Part shown: piece by piece, positions 23,876 to 31,750 of the stretch | Layout: each line of letters opens with the position of its first letter | Numbering within the stretch: the first letter of the stretch is position 1 | Source: JADKIH01 sp031367345 | GTDB lineage: Bacteria; Bacteroidota; Bacteroidia; AKYH767-A; 2013-40CM-41-45 | Assembly (NCBI GenBank): GCA_031367345.1 | Contig: JANLPR010000001.1 | Coordinates: 1 to 31,750, forward strand | Direction of reading: 5' to 3' | Length of the DNA stretch: 31,750 bases | Notes under the pieces: generated by a model | Told to the model about the DNA's origin: nothing | The model's input: the letters and a program-made list of their open reading frames with translations, nothing else | Databases searched by the model: none | Translations under genes and position numbers: made by a program

Positions 23876-25132
23876 TTATTGTTTCAATAATTGTATGGCT
23901 TTTATAACACCATCAATAAATAAATCTATTTCTTCAAACGTATTATAAAACAAAAAAGATGCTCTTATAGTTCCGGGAATAGCATATCTTTTCATTACAG
24001 GCTCTGTACAATGTTGCCCTGTTCTAACCGCAATTCCTTTCGTGTCTAAATACATTCCGACATCCAATGCATTGCATCCATCAATAACAAAAGAAACAAC
24101 ACTTGCCTTTTCCTTTGCTTGTCCAATTATTCTTACACCCGGAATCATCATTAATTTTTCTTGTGCATAATTTAAAAGATCGGTTTCATAACTATGCAAT
24201 GCTTTTCGATCAAGCGAATCAAAATAATTCAGGGCTGTTCCGAATGCAATTACATCGGCAATATTTGGAGTGCCCGCTTCAAACTTATAAGGTATTTCGT
24301 TGTAAGTAGTTTTTTCAAAAGTAACGGAGCTAATCATTTCTCCGCCGCCCTGATATGGGGGCATCGACTCCAGAAGATTTGCTTTGCCATACAAAATTCC
24401 CACTCCTGTAGGACCAAAGACTTTGTGACCGGAAAATACTAAAAAATCACAATCTAGTTGTAATACATCAATTTCAGAATGAACGATGCCTTGTGCTGCA
24501 TCAACAACTACCGGAATATTTCTTAGATGCGCTGCTTCAATTATTTCCTTTAAAGGATTTACCGTGCCTAATGAATTAGAAGTATGAACAACGCTTACTA
24601 ATTTTGTTTTATCATTCAATAGAGAGTAATATTCATCTAAGATAAGTTCGCCTGACTCATTAATAGGAATTATTTTCAGTGTTGCGCCTTTTTCTTCACA
24701 CAACATTTGCCAAGGAACGATATTCGAATGGTGTTCCATTGCAGATATAATAATTTCATCTCCTTGCTTAATGTTTTGTCGGCCGTAAGTAGCAGCTATC
24801 AGATTTATTCCTTCGGTAGTACCTCTCACAAAAACAATTTCGTTGGCAGAAGTAGAATTAATAAAACGATGAACGATATTTCTTACTTCATCGAATTCAT
24901 TCGAAGCTTTCTGACTTAAGTAATGGACTCCACGATGAATATTGGCATTATAATTTGAATAATAATCTACAAGCTTATCAATTACAACTTGAGGTTTTTG
25001 ACTGGTAGCCGCATTATCAAAATAAACGAGAGGTTTACCATGTGCTTTGGTTTTCAAAACAGGAAAATCATCTCGAATTGAATCCACATCAAAAGGAGTT
25101 ACAGGCAATATTTTTGTTCCTGTCAGATTCAT
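23876..25132 (-). CDS. sufS: Cysteine desulfurase SufS
   Basis: The 418-residue PLP enzyme extracts sulfur from L-cysteine, making alanine and a protein persulfide. K237 in FSGHKVFGPTG holds PLP, EHHSNIVPW (133-141) contains the ring-stacking histidine, and the catalytic C375 lies in RTGQHCTEPVMK, the class-II desulfurase pattern. The start codon shares one base with the sufD stop (TAATG), and sufE begins 1 nt after the stop; both show tight coupling. Role and family are certain. Confidence 0.97.
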   Translation of the reverse strand: MNLTGTKILPVTPFDVDSIRDDFPVLKTKAHGKPLVYFDNAATSQKPQVVIDKLVDYYSNYNANIHRGVHYLSQKASNEFDEVRNIVHRFINSTSANEIVFVRGTTEGINLIAATYGRQNIKQGDEIIISAMEHHSNIVPWQMLCEEKGATLKIIPINESGELILDEYYSLLNDKTKLVSVVHTSNSLGTVNPLKEIIEAAHLRNIPVVVDAAQGIVHSEIDVLQLDCDFLVFSGHKVFGPTGVGILYGKANLLESMPPYQGGGEMISSVTFEKTTYNEIPYKFEAGTPNIADVIAFGTALNYFDSLDRKALHSYETDLLNYAQEKLMMIPGVRIIGQAKEKASVVSFVIDGCNALDVGMYLDTKGIAVRTGQHCTEPVMKRYAIPGTIRASFLFYNTFEEIDLFIDGVIKAIQLLKQ

Positions 25133-26433
25133 TAATTAATTTTATTTAATTTATTCCCAATCAAATGTTTTAATTCCTCACGTAATGTTTCGTTAGTAAT
25201 ACGATTCAAAACATCTTCAGCAAAAGCAATCGTTAAAAAAGTTCTTGCCATATCAATCCCTATACCTCTACTCTGTAAATAAAATAAAGCTTCTTTGTCG
25301 AGTTGTCCGGTAGTTGCACCATGACTACACTTTACATCGTCAGCAAATATTTCAAGTTGAGGTTTTGAATTCACTGAAGCTTCGTCTGAGATCAATAAAT
25401 TTTTATTCGACTGGTAAGCATTTGTTTTCTGAGCATCTTTTCGAACAAAAACTTTTCCGTTAAACACGCCTTTAGATTTTCCATCGAGAACTCCCTTATA
25501 GAGTTCATTACTCAAGCAGTGTGGCATAGCATGATCAACCAACGTATGATTATCGATCAAGGAATCGCCACCACCAACATAAAGTCCGTTTAAATTTGAA
25601 TTAATTTGTTGACCGTTTAAAACGATATGTAAATTATTTCGAACTAGCTTACCTCCAAATGTAATAGTGTGAATATCTATAACTGAGTTAGAAGATTGCT
25701 TCACTTCAGTATGATCTAAGTGAAATGTATTTTTATTTTCTGTCTGAACTTTTGTCCATTCAACACGTGCATTTTTCTCCACTACTATTTCAGTAACAGA
25801 ATTAATGAAAGCGTAATGGTCTCCTACAGAATGAAAGCTTTCGGTAATGTTAGCAGATGAATTTTTTTCTGCAACAAAAAGATTACGAGGAAACGCCAGT
25901 ATATTTTCTTCTCCACCTGATATATAAAGGATGTGAATAGGACTATTGCATTCAATGTTTTCTTTCAAATGAATAAACGCTCCATCAAGAATATTTGCAG
26001 TATTCATTGCAACAATTGCTTCATTTTCAAAAGAAGCATGTTTAGCTAAATGGGAAATTACCAATGGGTGTTCTAAATTTTCAGCTAGATCACCAATAAA
26101 CACACCTTCCGGCAATTTATCGAATGATGAAAGTGTTTTATTTAATTTACCGTTTTCAAAAACAAGAAGGATAACATCATTTCCGGCAATCATCATATTC
26201 TTTATTTCAGCAGCACTCAAAGTATGAAAGAGAGCCGGATGAAATTCCGATTTAGAAATTGGTGTTAGATTTGTGTATTTCCATTCCTCATGTTTAGTGG
26301 TAGGAATTCCTAATTCTTCTAAACGATGAAGTGCATCTTTTCTAATCTGCTTCAAAGAAGCAGGGCCGATAAGATTTGTTGCTTCAAAATATCGGGTTAA
26401 ATATTCCGGAATATTAATTGTTGTCGTGTTCAT
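25132..26433 (-). CDS. sufD: Fe-S scaffold subunit SufD
   Basis: The 433-residue protein forms the SufBC2D scaffold on which clusters are built. The right-handed beta-helix core occupies about 130-360, and the conserved cluster-assembly histidine is H371 in DDVKCSHGATTGQLD, the family's marker. The C-terminal helices (ALFYLQSRGIGIDMARTFL) bind SufC. It starts 12 nt after the sufC stop and its own stop overlaps the sufS start by one base. Confidence 0.95.
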   Translation of the reverse strand: MNTTTINIPEYLTRYFEATNLIGPASLKQIRKDALHRLEELGIPTTKHEEWKYTNLTPISKSEFHPALFHTLSAAEIKNMMIAGNDVILLVFENGKLNKTLSSFDKLPEGVFIGDLAENLEHPLVISHLAKHASFENEAIVAMNTANILDGAFIHLKENIECNSPIHILYISGGEENILAFPRNLFVAEKNSSANITESFHSVGDHYAFINSVTEIVVEKNARVEWTKVQTENKNTFHLDHTEVKQSSNSVIDIHTITFGGKLVRNNLHIVLNGQQINSNLNGLYVGGGDSLIDNHTLVDHAMPHCLSNELYKGVLDGKSKGVFNGKVFVRKDAQKTNAYQSNKNLLISDEASVNSKPQLEIFADDVKCSHGATTGQLDKEALFYLQSRGIGIDMARTFLTIAFAEDVLNRITNETLREELKHLIGNKLNKIN

Positions 26434-26445
26434 GTTTTATGCCGC

Positions 26446-27207
26446 TTAAACTTTGGCTGCTTCTACTTCTTCTTTAATCCAATCGTAACCTTTTTCTTCC
26501 AATTCAAAAGCCAATTCTTTTGTTCCGGATTTTACTATTCTTCCATTGTAAAGTACATGAACAAAATCGGGAACGATATAATCAAGTAAACGTTGATAGT
26601 GAGTAATGACTACAAATGACCGTTCAGAGTTTCTCAAAGAATTTACACCATTAGCAACAATGCGTAGAGCATCGATATCAAGTCCAGAATCAGTTTCATC
26701 AAGAACAGCAAGAGTAGGTTCAAGCATTGCCATTTGAAAAACTTCGTTACGTTTCTTTTCTCCACCACTGAAACCTTCGTTAACCGAACGCTGCGTCATT
26801 GCTTTATCCATTTCGACGAGTTTCATTTTTTCTTTCATCAACACCAAAAAGTCTTTTGAATCGAGCGTTGGCAAACCTTTCGATTTACGAATTTCATTAA
26901 GAGCAGTTTTCAAAAAATTTGCATTGGTTACACCTGGAATTTCTACCGGATATTGAAATGCAAGAAACAATCCTTTACGAGCACGATCTTCAGGCGACAT
27001 ATCTAGCATATCTTCACCATTAAATAAAACTTCGCCGCCGGTAACTTCATAACTTTCTCTTCCTGCCAATACCGAGGCAAGCGTACTTTTTCCGGAACCA
27101 TTTGGTCCCATAATAGCATGTACTTCGCCTTTTCCTATTTCAAGATTCAGTCCTCGTAAAATTTCTTTTTCTTCTACTTTGGCTGAAAGATTTTTAATTG
27201 ATAGCAT
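26446..27207 (-). CDS. sufC: SUF ATPase SufC
   Basis: This 253-residue ABC-type ATPase powers the SufBCD scaffold. Walker A is GPNGSGKST (34-42), the ABC signature FSGGEKKRNEV (146-156), and Walker B LAVLDETDSGLDID (166-179). The Q-loop (FLAFQYPVEIPG) and H-loop (VVITHYQRLL) are present. The ETDSGLD form is specific for SufC against ordinary importer ATPases. It lies between sufB and sufD with an 88-nt gap after sufB. Confidence 0.97.
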   Translation of the reverse strand: MLSIKNLSAKVEEKEILRGLNLEIGKGEVHAIMGPNGSGKSTLASVLAGRESYEVTGGEVLFNGEDMLDMSPEDRARKGLFLAFQYPVEIPGVTNANFLKTALNEIRKSKGLPTLDSKDFLVLMKEKMKLVEMDKAMTQRSVNEGFSGGEKKRNEVFQMAMLEPTLAVLDETDSGLDIDALRIVANGVNSLRNSERSFVVITHYQRLLDYIVPDFVHVLYNGRIVKSGTKELAFELEEKGYDWIKEEVEAAKV

Positions 27208-27295
27208 TTTGTATTCTTGTTTCTTAAATCAAGCGACTAAATATATTTTAATATTTACCCGCAATTTATTTAGTTATTTATTTTCAGTTTTAATA

Positions 27296-28741
27296 TCAAC
27301 CAACAGATCCTTCTAATGAAATAGCAAGTAGTTTTTGCGCTTCAACAGCAAATTCCATTGGCAACTGATTAAAAACTTCTTTACAGTATCCGTTTACGAT
27401 AAGTCCAACAGCATCTTCGTTGGAAATTCCTCTTTGATTACAATAAAAGATTTGATCTTCTCCTACTTTAGAAGTAGTAGCCTCATGTTCAACGATAGCA
27501 GATTTATTATTTACTTCTAAGTATGGAAAAGTATGAGCTCCACATTTGTCGCCTAGTAATAATGAATCGCATTGAGAATAATTTCGTGCATTTTCTGCTT
27601 TCGGAGAAATTTTTACTAATCCACGATAACTATTCTGACTGTGTCCACCACTAATACCTTTTGAAACAATTGTACTTTTTGTATTTCTACCAAGATGAAT
27701 CATCTTCGTACCTGTATCGGCTTGCTGATAATTATTAGTTACAGCAACACTATAAAATTCACCTATTGAATGATCGCCTTTTAAAATTACGCTCGGATAT
27801 TTCCATGTTATAGATGAGCCGGTTTCTACTTGCGTCCATGAAATTTTTGAATGATCGCCTGCACAAATTCCACGCTTAGTTACGAAATTATATATTCCGC
27901 CTTTCCCATTTTTATCACCGGGATACCAATTTTGAACAGTGCTATATTTTACTTGAGCATTTGTATGCGCATATATTTCTACAACAGCAGCATGCAATTG
28001 ATTTTCATCACGCATCGGAGCCGTGCACCCTTCAAGATAACTTACAAAAGCACCTTCATCGGCAATGATAAGAGTACGTTCAAACTGACCGGTACCGGCA
28101 GAATTAATTCTGAAATAAGTTGAAAGTTCCATAGGGCAACGAACGCCTTTAGGAATATAACAAAACGATCCATCACTGAATACGGCAGAGTTAAGAGCAG
28201 CATAAAAATTATCTGTAGTAGGAACTACAGATCCTAAATATTTTTTAATAAGGTCAGGGTGATCATGAACAGCTTCACTAAACGAACAAAAGATAATTCC
28301 TAATTCGGCTAGTGCTCCACGAAAAGTTGTTTTAACAGATACACTATCAATTACTGCATCAACAGCTACGCCTGTTAATCTCTTTTGTTCTTCCAAAGAA
28401 ATTCCTAACTTATTAAATGTTGCTCTTATTTCCGGATCAACTTCATCGAGACTGTTGAGAACAACTTTTGGTTTAGGAGCAGAATAATAAATAATATCTT
28501 GAAAGTCGATGGTAGGATACTGAACATTCGGCCACTTAGGCTCGGTCATAGTTAACCAATGACGAAACGATTTGAGTCGCCATTCGAGTAACCATTCCGG
28601 TTCATTTTTTTTTGCAGAGATAAAACGAACGATGTCTTCATTCAATCCTTTCGGTGCATTGTCCGATTCAATATCACTTACGAAACCCCATTTGTATTCA
28701 CCGGAAGTAACGTCGTCAATTATTTTAAGGTCTTCGCTCAT
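27296..28741 (-). CDS. sufB: Fe-S scaffold subunit SufB
   Basis: The 481-residue subunit receives sulfur from SufE and assembles the nascent cluster. It has the long N-terminal helical part, the beta-helix core and the diagnostic YSQCDSLLLGDKCGAHTFPY block (C391, C400), followed by the GVRCPMELSTYFRIN and EGCTAP elements seen upstream in the chain. The length matches the family (about 480-495). It follows sufA by 79 nt and precedes sufC by 88 nt; the short stretches between show no terminator. Confidence 0.97.
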   Translation of the reverse strand: MSEDLKIIDDVTSGEYKWGFVSDIESDNAPKGLNEDIVRFISAKKNEPEWLLEWRLKSFRHWLTMTEPKWPNVQYPTIDFQDIIYYSAPKPKVVLNSLDEVDPEIRATFNKLGISLEEQKRLTGVAVDAVIDSVSVKTTFRGALAELGIIFCSFSEAVHDHPDLIKKYLGSVVPTTDNFYAALNSAVFSDGSFCYIPKGVRCPMELSTYFRINSAGTGQFERTLIIADEGAFVSYLEGCTAPMRDENQLHAAVVEIYAHTNAQVKYSTVQNWYPGDKNGKGGIYNFVTKRGICAGDHSKISWTQVETGSSITWKYPSVILKGDHSIGEFYSVAVTNNYQQADTGTKMIHLGRNTKSTIVSKGISGGHSQNSYRGLVKISPKAENARNYSQCDSLLLGDKCGAHTFPYLEVNNKSAIVEHEATTSKVGEDQIFYCNQRGISNEDAVGLIVNGYCKEVFNQLPMEFAVEAQKLLAISLEGSVG

Positions 28742-28820
28742 TTCGAAGTGACTAAATAAATAGTCGAATTATTATTTTTATTAAGACTTATTCTAAACAA
28801 TTTTTTTGGGCAAAAAAAAA

Positions 28821-29147
28821 TCATACGGAGAAACTCTCCCCACAACCACAAGTACGAGAAGCGTTAGGGTTCACGAATGAAAAACCTTTTCCATTCAACC
28901 CATCACTAAAATCGAGTTCAGTACCGATGAGGTAAAGAAAACTTTTTTTGTCGCACACAATTTTTATCCCCTTATCAGTAAATACTTTATCATCATCTTT
29001 TTGAACGTTGTCGAATTCCAACTTATAGGTTAATCCGGAGCAACCTCCACCTTCAACACCAACTCTGATAAACGAATCGACCGGCTTATTGTCATTTTTA
29101 ATGAGCTCAATAGCCTTGTTTTTAGCTCTTTCAGTTACGGTAATCAT
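28821..29147 (-). CDS. sufA: A-type Fe-S carrier (SufA/IscA family)
   Basis: The 108-residue HesB-like protein carries preformed clusters to target proteins. The three conserved cysteines are C36 in GGGCSGLTY and C100/C102 in SRTCGCGESF. It is the first gene of the operon and lies under a good promoter (29177-29207). The family cannot be split cleanly into SufA, IscA and ErpA by sequence alone; the symbol rests on the operon. Length and spacing are typical. Confidence 0.9.
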   Translation of the reverse strand: MITVTERAKNKAIELIKNDNKPVDSFIRVGVEGGGCSGLTYKLEFDNVQKDDDKVFTDKGIKIVCDKKSFLYLIGTELDFSDGLNGKGFSFVNPNASRTCGCGESFSV

Positions 29148-29488
29148 TTTTTTTCCTTTCTACTTTAAATCTTCCACAAAGATAGGTCAAACCCTCCTTC
29201 TTTCCAATCTTTTGAAGGCAATGACACTGTGAAAAACAAGGATTTAGCAGAAATGTTCAAGGAAAAGGAAGTCATAAATTCAAGAAAAACGAATTCATGG
29301 TTAATTTATGGGTAACGGCGCTCAATATAAGGGCTCTTTTTAGTCGAAAAGATGGCTTTTAGATTGGCGTCATTCGTTAACTACTGACATTTAATCATTT
29401 ACAAAGAGATAAAAGTTAACAATTGTGGGAGCCAATTTCAGGAGAAGCAGGAATGAATGGCTATTTACTTTTTGTTTACTTTCGCGGC
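29148..29488. other. Divergent intergenic region between sufA and thiL
   Basis: This stretch holds the suf promoter at its left end. The rest up to thiL shows no convincing gene. A TTG-started, in-frame extension from 29423 could add 22 residues to thiL, but does not fit the family's usual start. A TACTTTCG (29477-29484), one base off the -7 consensus, lies 4 nt before the preferred thiL ATG. Confidence 0.5.
29177..29207 (-). promoter_or_regulatory. Bacteroidota-type promoter of the suf operon
   Basis: Read leftward, TTG (29207-29205) is followed after 20 nt by an exact -7 box TATCTTTG (29184-29177). The leader to the sufA ATG is ~29 nt. No IscR-type or other operator is obvious to me. Confidence 0.6.
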
Positions 29489-30526
29489 ATGTTTGAAAAT
29501 AAAGAGAATCGCACTGAAATTGGTGCATTAGGCGAATTTGGATTAATAGATCATCTAGCAGCGTCAGTTGAAATAAAAAATGAAAGTTCAGTCAAAGGAA
29601 TCGGCGACGATGCTGCGGTAATCGACAATGGAAATGAACTCACAGTGGTAACTACAGATTTATTGATTGAAGGAGTTCATTTCGATTTGAGTTTTCATCC
29701 ATTAAAACATTTAGGTTACAAAGCAGTGGTCGTAAATCTGAGCGACATTTATGCTATGAATGCTACGCCAAAACAAATAGTAATTGGTTTAGCTATTTCA
29801 AATCGTTTTTCATTAGAAGCAATTGAAGAATTATATGAAGGAATAAATCTCGCTTGTGCAAAATACAATGTTGATTTAGTAGGCGGCGATACGACATCAA
29901 CAGCAGGGGGTTTAGTAATTTCAATCACTGCCATTGGTTCAGCAAAAAAAGAAGATCTTGTTTATCGTAGTGGCGCGAAGGAAACAGATTTAATTTGTGT
30001 ATCAGGAGATTTAGGAGGTGCTTATCTTGGTTTACAACTTTTAGAAAGAGAAAAAAGAATTTTTTTAGAAAATCCGAAAGTTCAACCTGATCTTGAGGGA
30101 GCGGATTACATTTTAGAACGACAATTGAAACCGGAAGCAAGGAGAGAAATCGTTGAGAAGCTTCGATCACTTGGGGTAAAACCAACGTCAATGATTGATA
30201 TATCGGATGGACTTTCTTCTGAAGTGATGCATTTGTGTAAGGAGTCGGGAACAGGCTGTGAATTATACGAAGGTAAATTTCCAATTGATCCACAAACTTA
30301 TGATAAAGCAAGAGCGTTTCATTTAGATGCAACAGTTTGTGCGTTGAGTGGTGGAGAAGATTATGAGTTGTTATTTACAATTTCACAAAGTGATTACGAA
30401 AAAGTACGATCAGAATTAGACTGTTCAATTATTGGTCACATGACTGCTAAAGAAGATGGAATGTATTTAGTTGACAAGTCGGACAATCGAGTAAAGCTAC
30501 AAGCACAAGGCTGGAAATCTTTTTAA
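29489..30526 (+). CDS. thiL: Thiamine-monophosphate kinase
   Basis: The 345-residue AIR-synthase-fold enzyme phosphorylates thiamine monophosphate to the active cofactor thiamine diphosphate. It starts with MFENKENRTEIGALGEFGLIDHL, the usual beginning in Bacteroidota, which makes the ATG at 29489 the best start; in-frame ATG 29453 and TTG 29423 are longer options without support. The ATP- and metal-binding motifs are in order: GIGDDAAVID, VVTTDLLIEGVHFD, NLSDIYAMNATP, LVGGDTTS, DISDGLSSEV and LSGGEDYELLF. It is a single gene that converges on the leftward barrel gene and ends at a strong terminator. Confidence 0.95.
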   Translation: MFENKENRTEIGALGEFGLIDHLAASVEIKNESSVKGIGDDAAVIDNGNELTVVTTDLLIEGVHFDLSFHPLKHLGYKAVVVNLSDIYAMNATPKQIVIGLAISNRFSLEAIEELYEGINLACAKYNVDLVGGDTTSTAGGLVISITAIGSAKKEDLVYRSGAKETDLICVSGDLGGAYLGLQLLEREKRIFLENPKVQPDLEGADYILERQLKPEARREIVEKLRSLGVKPTSMIDISDGLSSEVMHLCKESGTGCELYEGKFPIDPQTYDKARAFHLDATVCALSGGEDYELLFTISQSDYEKVRSELDCSIIGHMTAKEDGMYLVDKSDNRVKLQAQGWKSF

Positions 30527-30539
30527 GAAAAGTTTTAAT

Positions 30540-30578
30540 AAAAAAAGTCTCATCAAAATAAATGATGAGACTTTTTTT
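30540..30578. terminator. Bidirectional terminator after thiL
   Basis: A perfect 16-bp stem (30540-30555 with 30563-30578) has seven A's on one side and seven T's on the other, enclosing the loop AAATAAA. It lies 13 nt after the thiL stop and 21 nt before the end of the converging barrel gene, so it serves both strands. Confidence 0.9.
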
Positions 30579-30599
30579 GTGAAAATATTTTTTTGTGGG

Positions 30600-31283
30600 C
30601 TACCATGCAATTCCGAAACAAAGACCGAATCGGAAAGATAATGCAGAGAATTTTGTTTGAACACCGTGATCTGCAAGCATAGAAGGTTCAACATCTTTTT
30701 TACTTCCAAAAGGAAGGAATGTCATTCCAATAAAATAATCCTGATACCATCCATCAAATTCTGAACGATAACCAAGATCGAATGACATAGGTATCAGTGT
30801 GATTTTTTGTTCGTATAAAGTACCAGTACCAAGATTATCATAGCTCGAAGTACTGTTTTGATTCACATAAATATCAGTGATGTTATATATGTTTATTGCT
30901 TTGAACAAACTAATAGAATTAGAAATATAAAATCCTCCATCAGAATTATCGCTGAAGTGATATTTAGATGAGTACGAATATTCTTTCCAACTGCTTGTTT
31001 GTGTCAGGTTGAATTCAACATGGTCTACACCTTTTTGGTATGAATATTTATCCGTTTCATAAGAACCATCACTACCAAGGTCATAACCGGCGCGATATGT
31101 CAAACCCAAAGAAATTTTATCGCCAACATTTTGCTCATAGCCAAAACCATAAAAATCGGGTTGACTATATGATGATGATATACCTGTGATACCGAAATAT
31201 TCAAAACGAATTCCTTGAGCAAAAGAATTGTTTGAGCCAATAAGGAACAAAACTATAAGGAGTATTTTATTAATCAATTTCAT
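30600..31283 (-). CDS. Putative outer-membrane beta-barrel protein
   Basis: The 227-residue product has a clear signal peptide (MKLINKILLIVLFLIGSNNSFA, cut before QG). The mature part is made of alternating strands rich in Tyr, Phe, Ser and Gly: ISLGLTYRAGYDLG, SWKEYSYSSKYHFS, SFDLGYRSEFDGWYQDYFIGMTFLP and the final FSALSFRFGLCFGIAW strand. That pattern and the aromatic end fit a small 8-10 strand outer-membrane barrel; no named family is recognised. It lies 32 nt downstream of the S1C protease gene on the same strand, so the two may be transcribed together. Function unknown. Confidence 0.7.
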   Translation of the reverse strand: MKLINKILLIVLFLIGSNNSFAQGIRFEYFGITGISSSYSQPDFYGFGYEQNVGDKISLGLTYRAGYDLGSDGSYETDKYSYQKGVDHVEFNLTQTSSWKEYSYSSKYHFSDNSDGGFYISNSISLFKAINIYNITDIYVNQNSTSSYDNLGTGTLYEQKITLIPMSFDLGYRSEFDGWYQDYFIGMTFLPFGSKKDVEPSMLADHGVQTKFSALSFRFGLCFGIAW

Positions 31284-31315
31284 TTTAAATTTTGTTTGTC
31301 AGTTTAAATGATAAA

Positions 31316-31750
31316 TTAAAATTTGATGTTCAACATTTCAAGAACCGTTTGGCTTGGAATACAGAATCCGATTCCTTCGACACCTTTTCCTGACAACTTC
31401 ATAGTTGTAACACCTATTACTTCGCCTTTATCATTTATTAAAGGTCCGCCACTATTTCCGGAATTAATACTAACATCTGTTTGAATAAATTGTGATCCAT
31501 TAATTTCACGTAATCCGGAAATAATTCCTTTCGTAATTGTTTGTCCGAGCGAAGTTTCCAATGGAGTTCCGATTGCATAAACATCATCGCCCGATTCCAT
31601 TTTAGCACTGTTGCCAATAGGTAGCGGCTTCAATTCATCTGCATCAATTTTTAAAAGTAAAAGATCATAGTCTTCATTGCTTTTAATTACAGTTGCTTTT
31701 AACTTGATATTAGAATTAAGTTTTACCTGGATATTATTTTTTTGTCCTTC
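31316..31750 (-). CDS. Trypsin-like serine protease (S1C, HtrA-like), 5' truncated by window
   Basis: The frame is open to the window edge, so the 144 visible residues are the C-terminal part. The catalytic Asp is seen in DYDLLLLKI (D29 of the visible part) and the nucleophile in INSGNSGGPL (S100), both typical of HtrA/DegP-type proteases; the catalytic His must lie beyond the window. YAIGTPLETSLGQTITKGIISG and GIGFCIPSQTVLEML are further family blocks. The protein ends about 44 residues after the active serine with no PDZ domain, so it is not a full DegP but a PDZ-less trypsin-like protease. A TTG at 31631-31633 is in frame but merely lies inside the gene. Localisation and substrate cannot be told. 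Confidence 0.88.
   Translation of the reverse strand, partial: EGQKNNIQVKLNSNIKLKATVIKSNEDYDLLLLKIDADELKPLPIGNSAKMESGDDVYAIGTPLETSLGQTITKGIISGLREINGSQFIQTDVSINSGNSGGPLINDKGEVIGVTTMKLSGKGVEGIGFCIPSQTVLEMLNIKF

Noticed and set aside
24103..24919. Plus-strand open frames opposite sufS
   Set aside because: They are antisense to a complete cysteine desulfurase and show no independent support.
29423..29488. Longer thiL start (TTG at 29423 or ATG at 29453)
   Set aside because: The extra residues are hydrophobic and do not match the family; the ATG at 29489 gives the usual MFENKENRTEI start.
29925..30332. 135-residue minus-strand frame opposite thiL
   Set aside because: It lies within the thiL coding region, is Leu/Ser-rich from reverse codon bias, and has no recognisable domain.

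Overview
This AT-rich window comes from a member of the Bacteroidota, most likely an aerobic or facultative lineage of the Flavobacteriia/Sphingobacteriia type; the genus cannot be told from the sequence. The signs are a secreted protein with a type IX secretion (Por) C-terminal sorting domain, an IPExxxVDY-family protein next to pyruvate kinase, a DUF2480 gene beside a SUF operon, and several promoters with the phylum's -7 box TAnnTTTG and an upstream TTG instead of the sigma70 pattern. Almost all genes are conserved housekeeping genes. I see no phage, transposase, CRISPR array, rRNA or tRNA.

Layout. 1-1891: the tail of a fatty acid desaturase, a seven-copy 14-bp tandem array, then a leftward outer-membrane barrel protein flanked by two copies of a ~60-bp direct repeat. 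1892-7223 (leftward): a two-gene unit with a free-standing cobalamin-binding subunit and a crotonase, and a purN-kinase pair in which a 1141-residue NtrY-like membrane histidine kinase overlaps purN by 4 nt. 7393-9058 (rightward): a PhoU-like DUF47 protein and a Pit phosphate permease. 9308-16285 (rightward): acpP, a perfect hairpin, fabF, rnc, a T9SS-exported six-repeat protein, the IPExxxVDY protein, pyk and an M42 aminopeptidase.

16388-19278 is the least conventional part. It holds two tandem PAS-LuxR regulators with no receiver or membrane segment, a ~350-nt non-coding stretch with palindromes and a possible short transcript, and an unrecognised 125-residue protein. Then, leftward, come an orphan lutB, lysA, and at 22375-29147 the operon sufA-sufB-sufC-sufD-sufS-sufE-DUF59 followed by DUF2480. 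A second 14-bp tandem array (nine copies plus one decayed) lies directly in front of the DUF2480 start codon. Rightward thiL (thiamine monophosphate kinase), a bidirectional terminator, a barrel protein and a trypsin-like (S1C) protease cut by the window edge finish the region.

How the genes work together: the SUF genes build Fe-S clusters and could supply the [4Fe-4S] protein LutB; acpP/fabF run fatty acid elongation; the DUF47/Pit pair imports phosphate. The best candidates for something undescribed are the two related 14-bp arrays, the receiver-less PAS-LuxR pair with its palindromic non-coding tail, and the strong hairpin between acpP and fabF. No complete new multi-gene system is convincingly visible.
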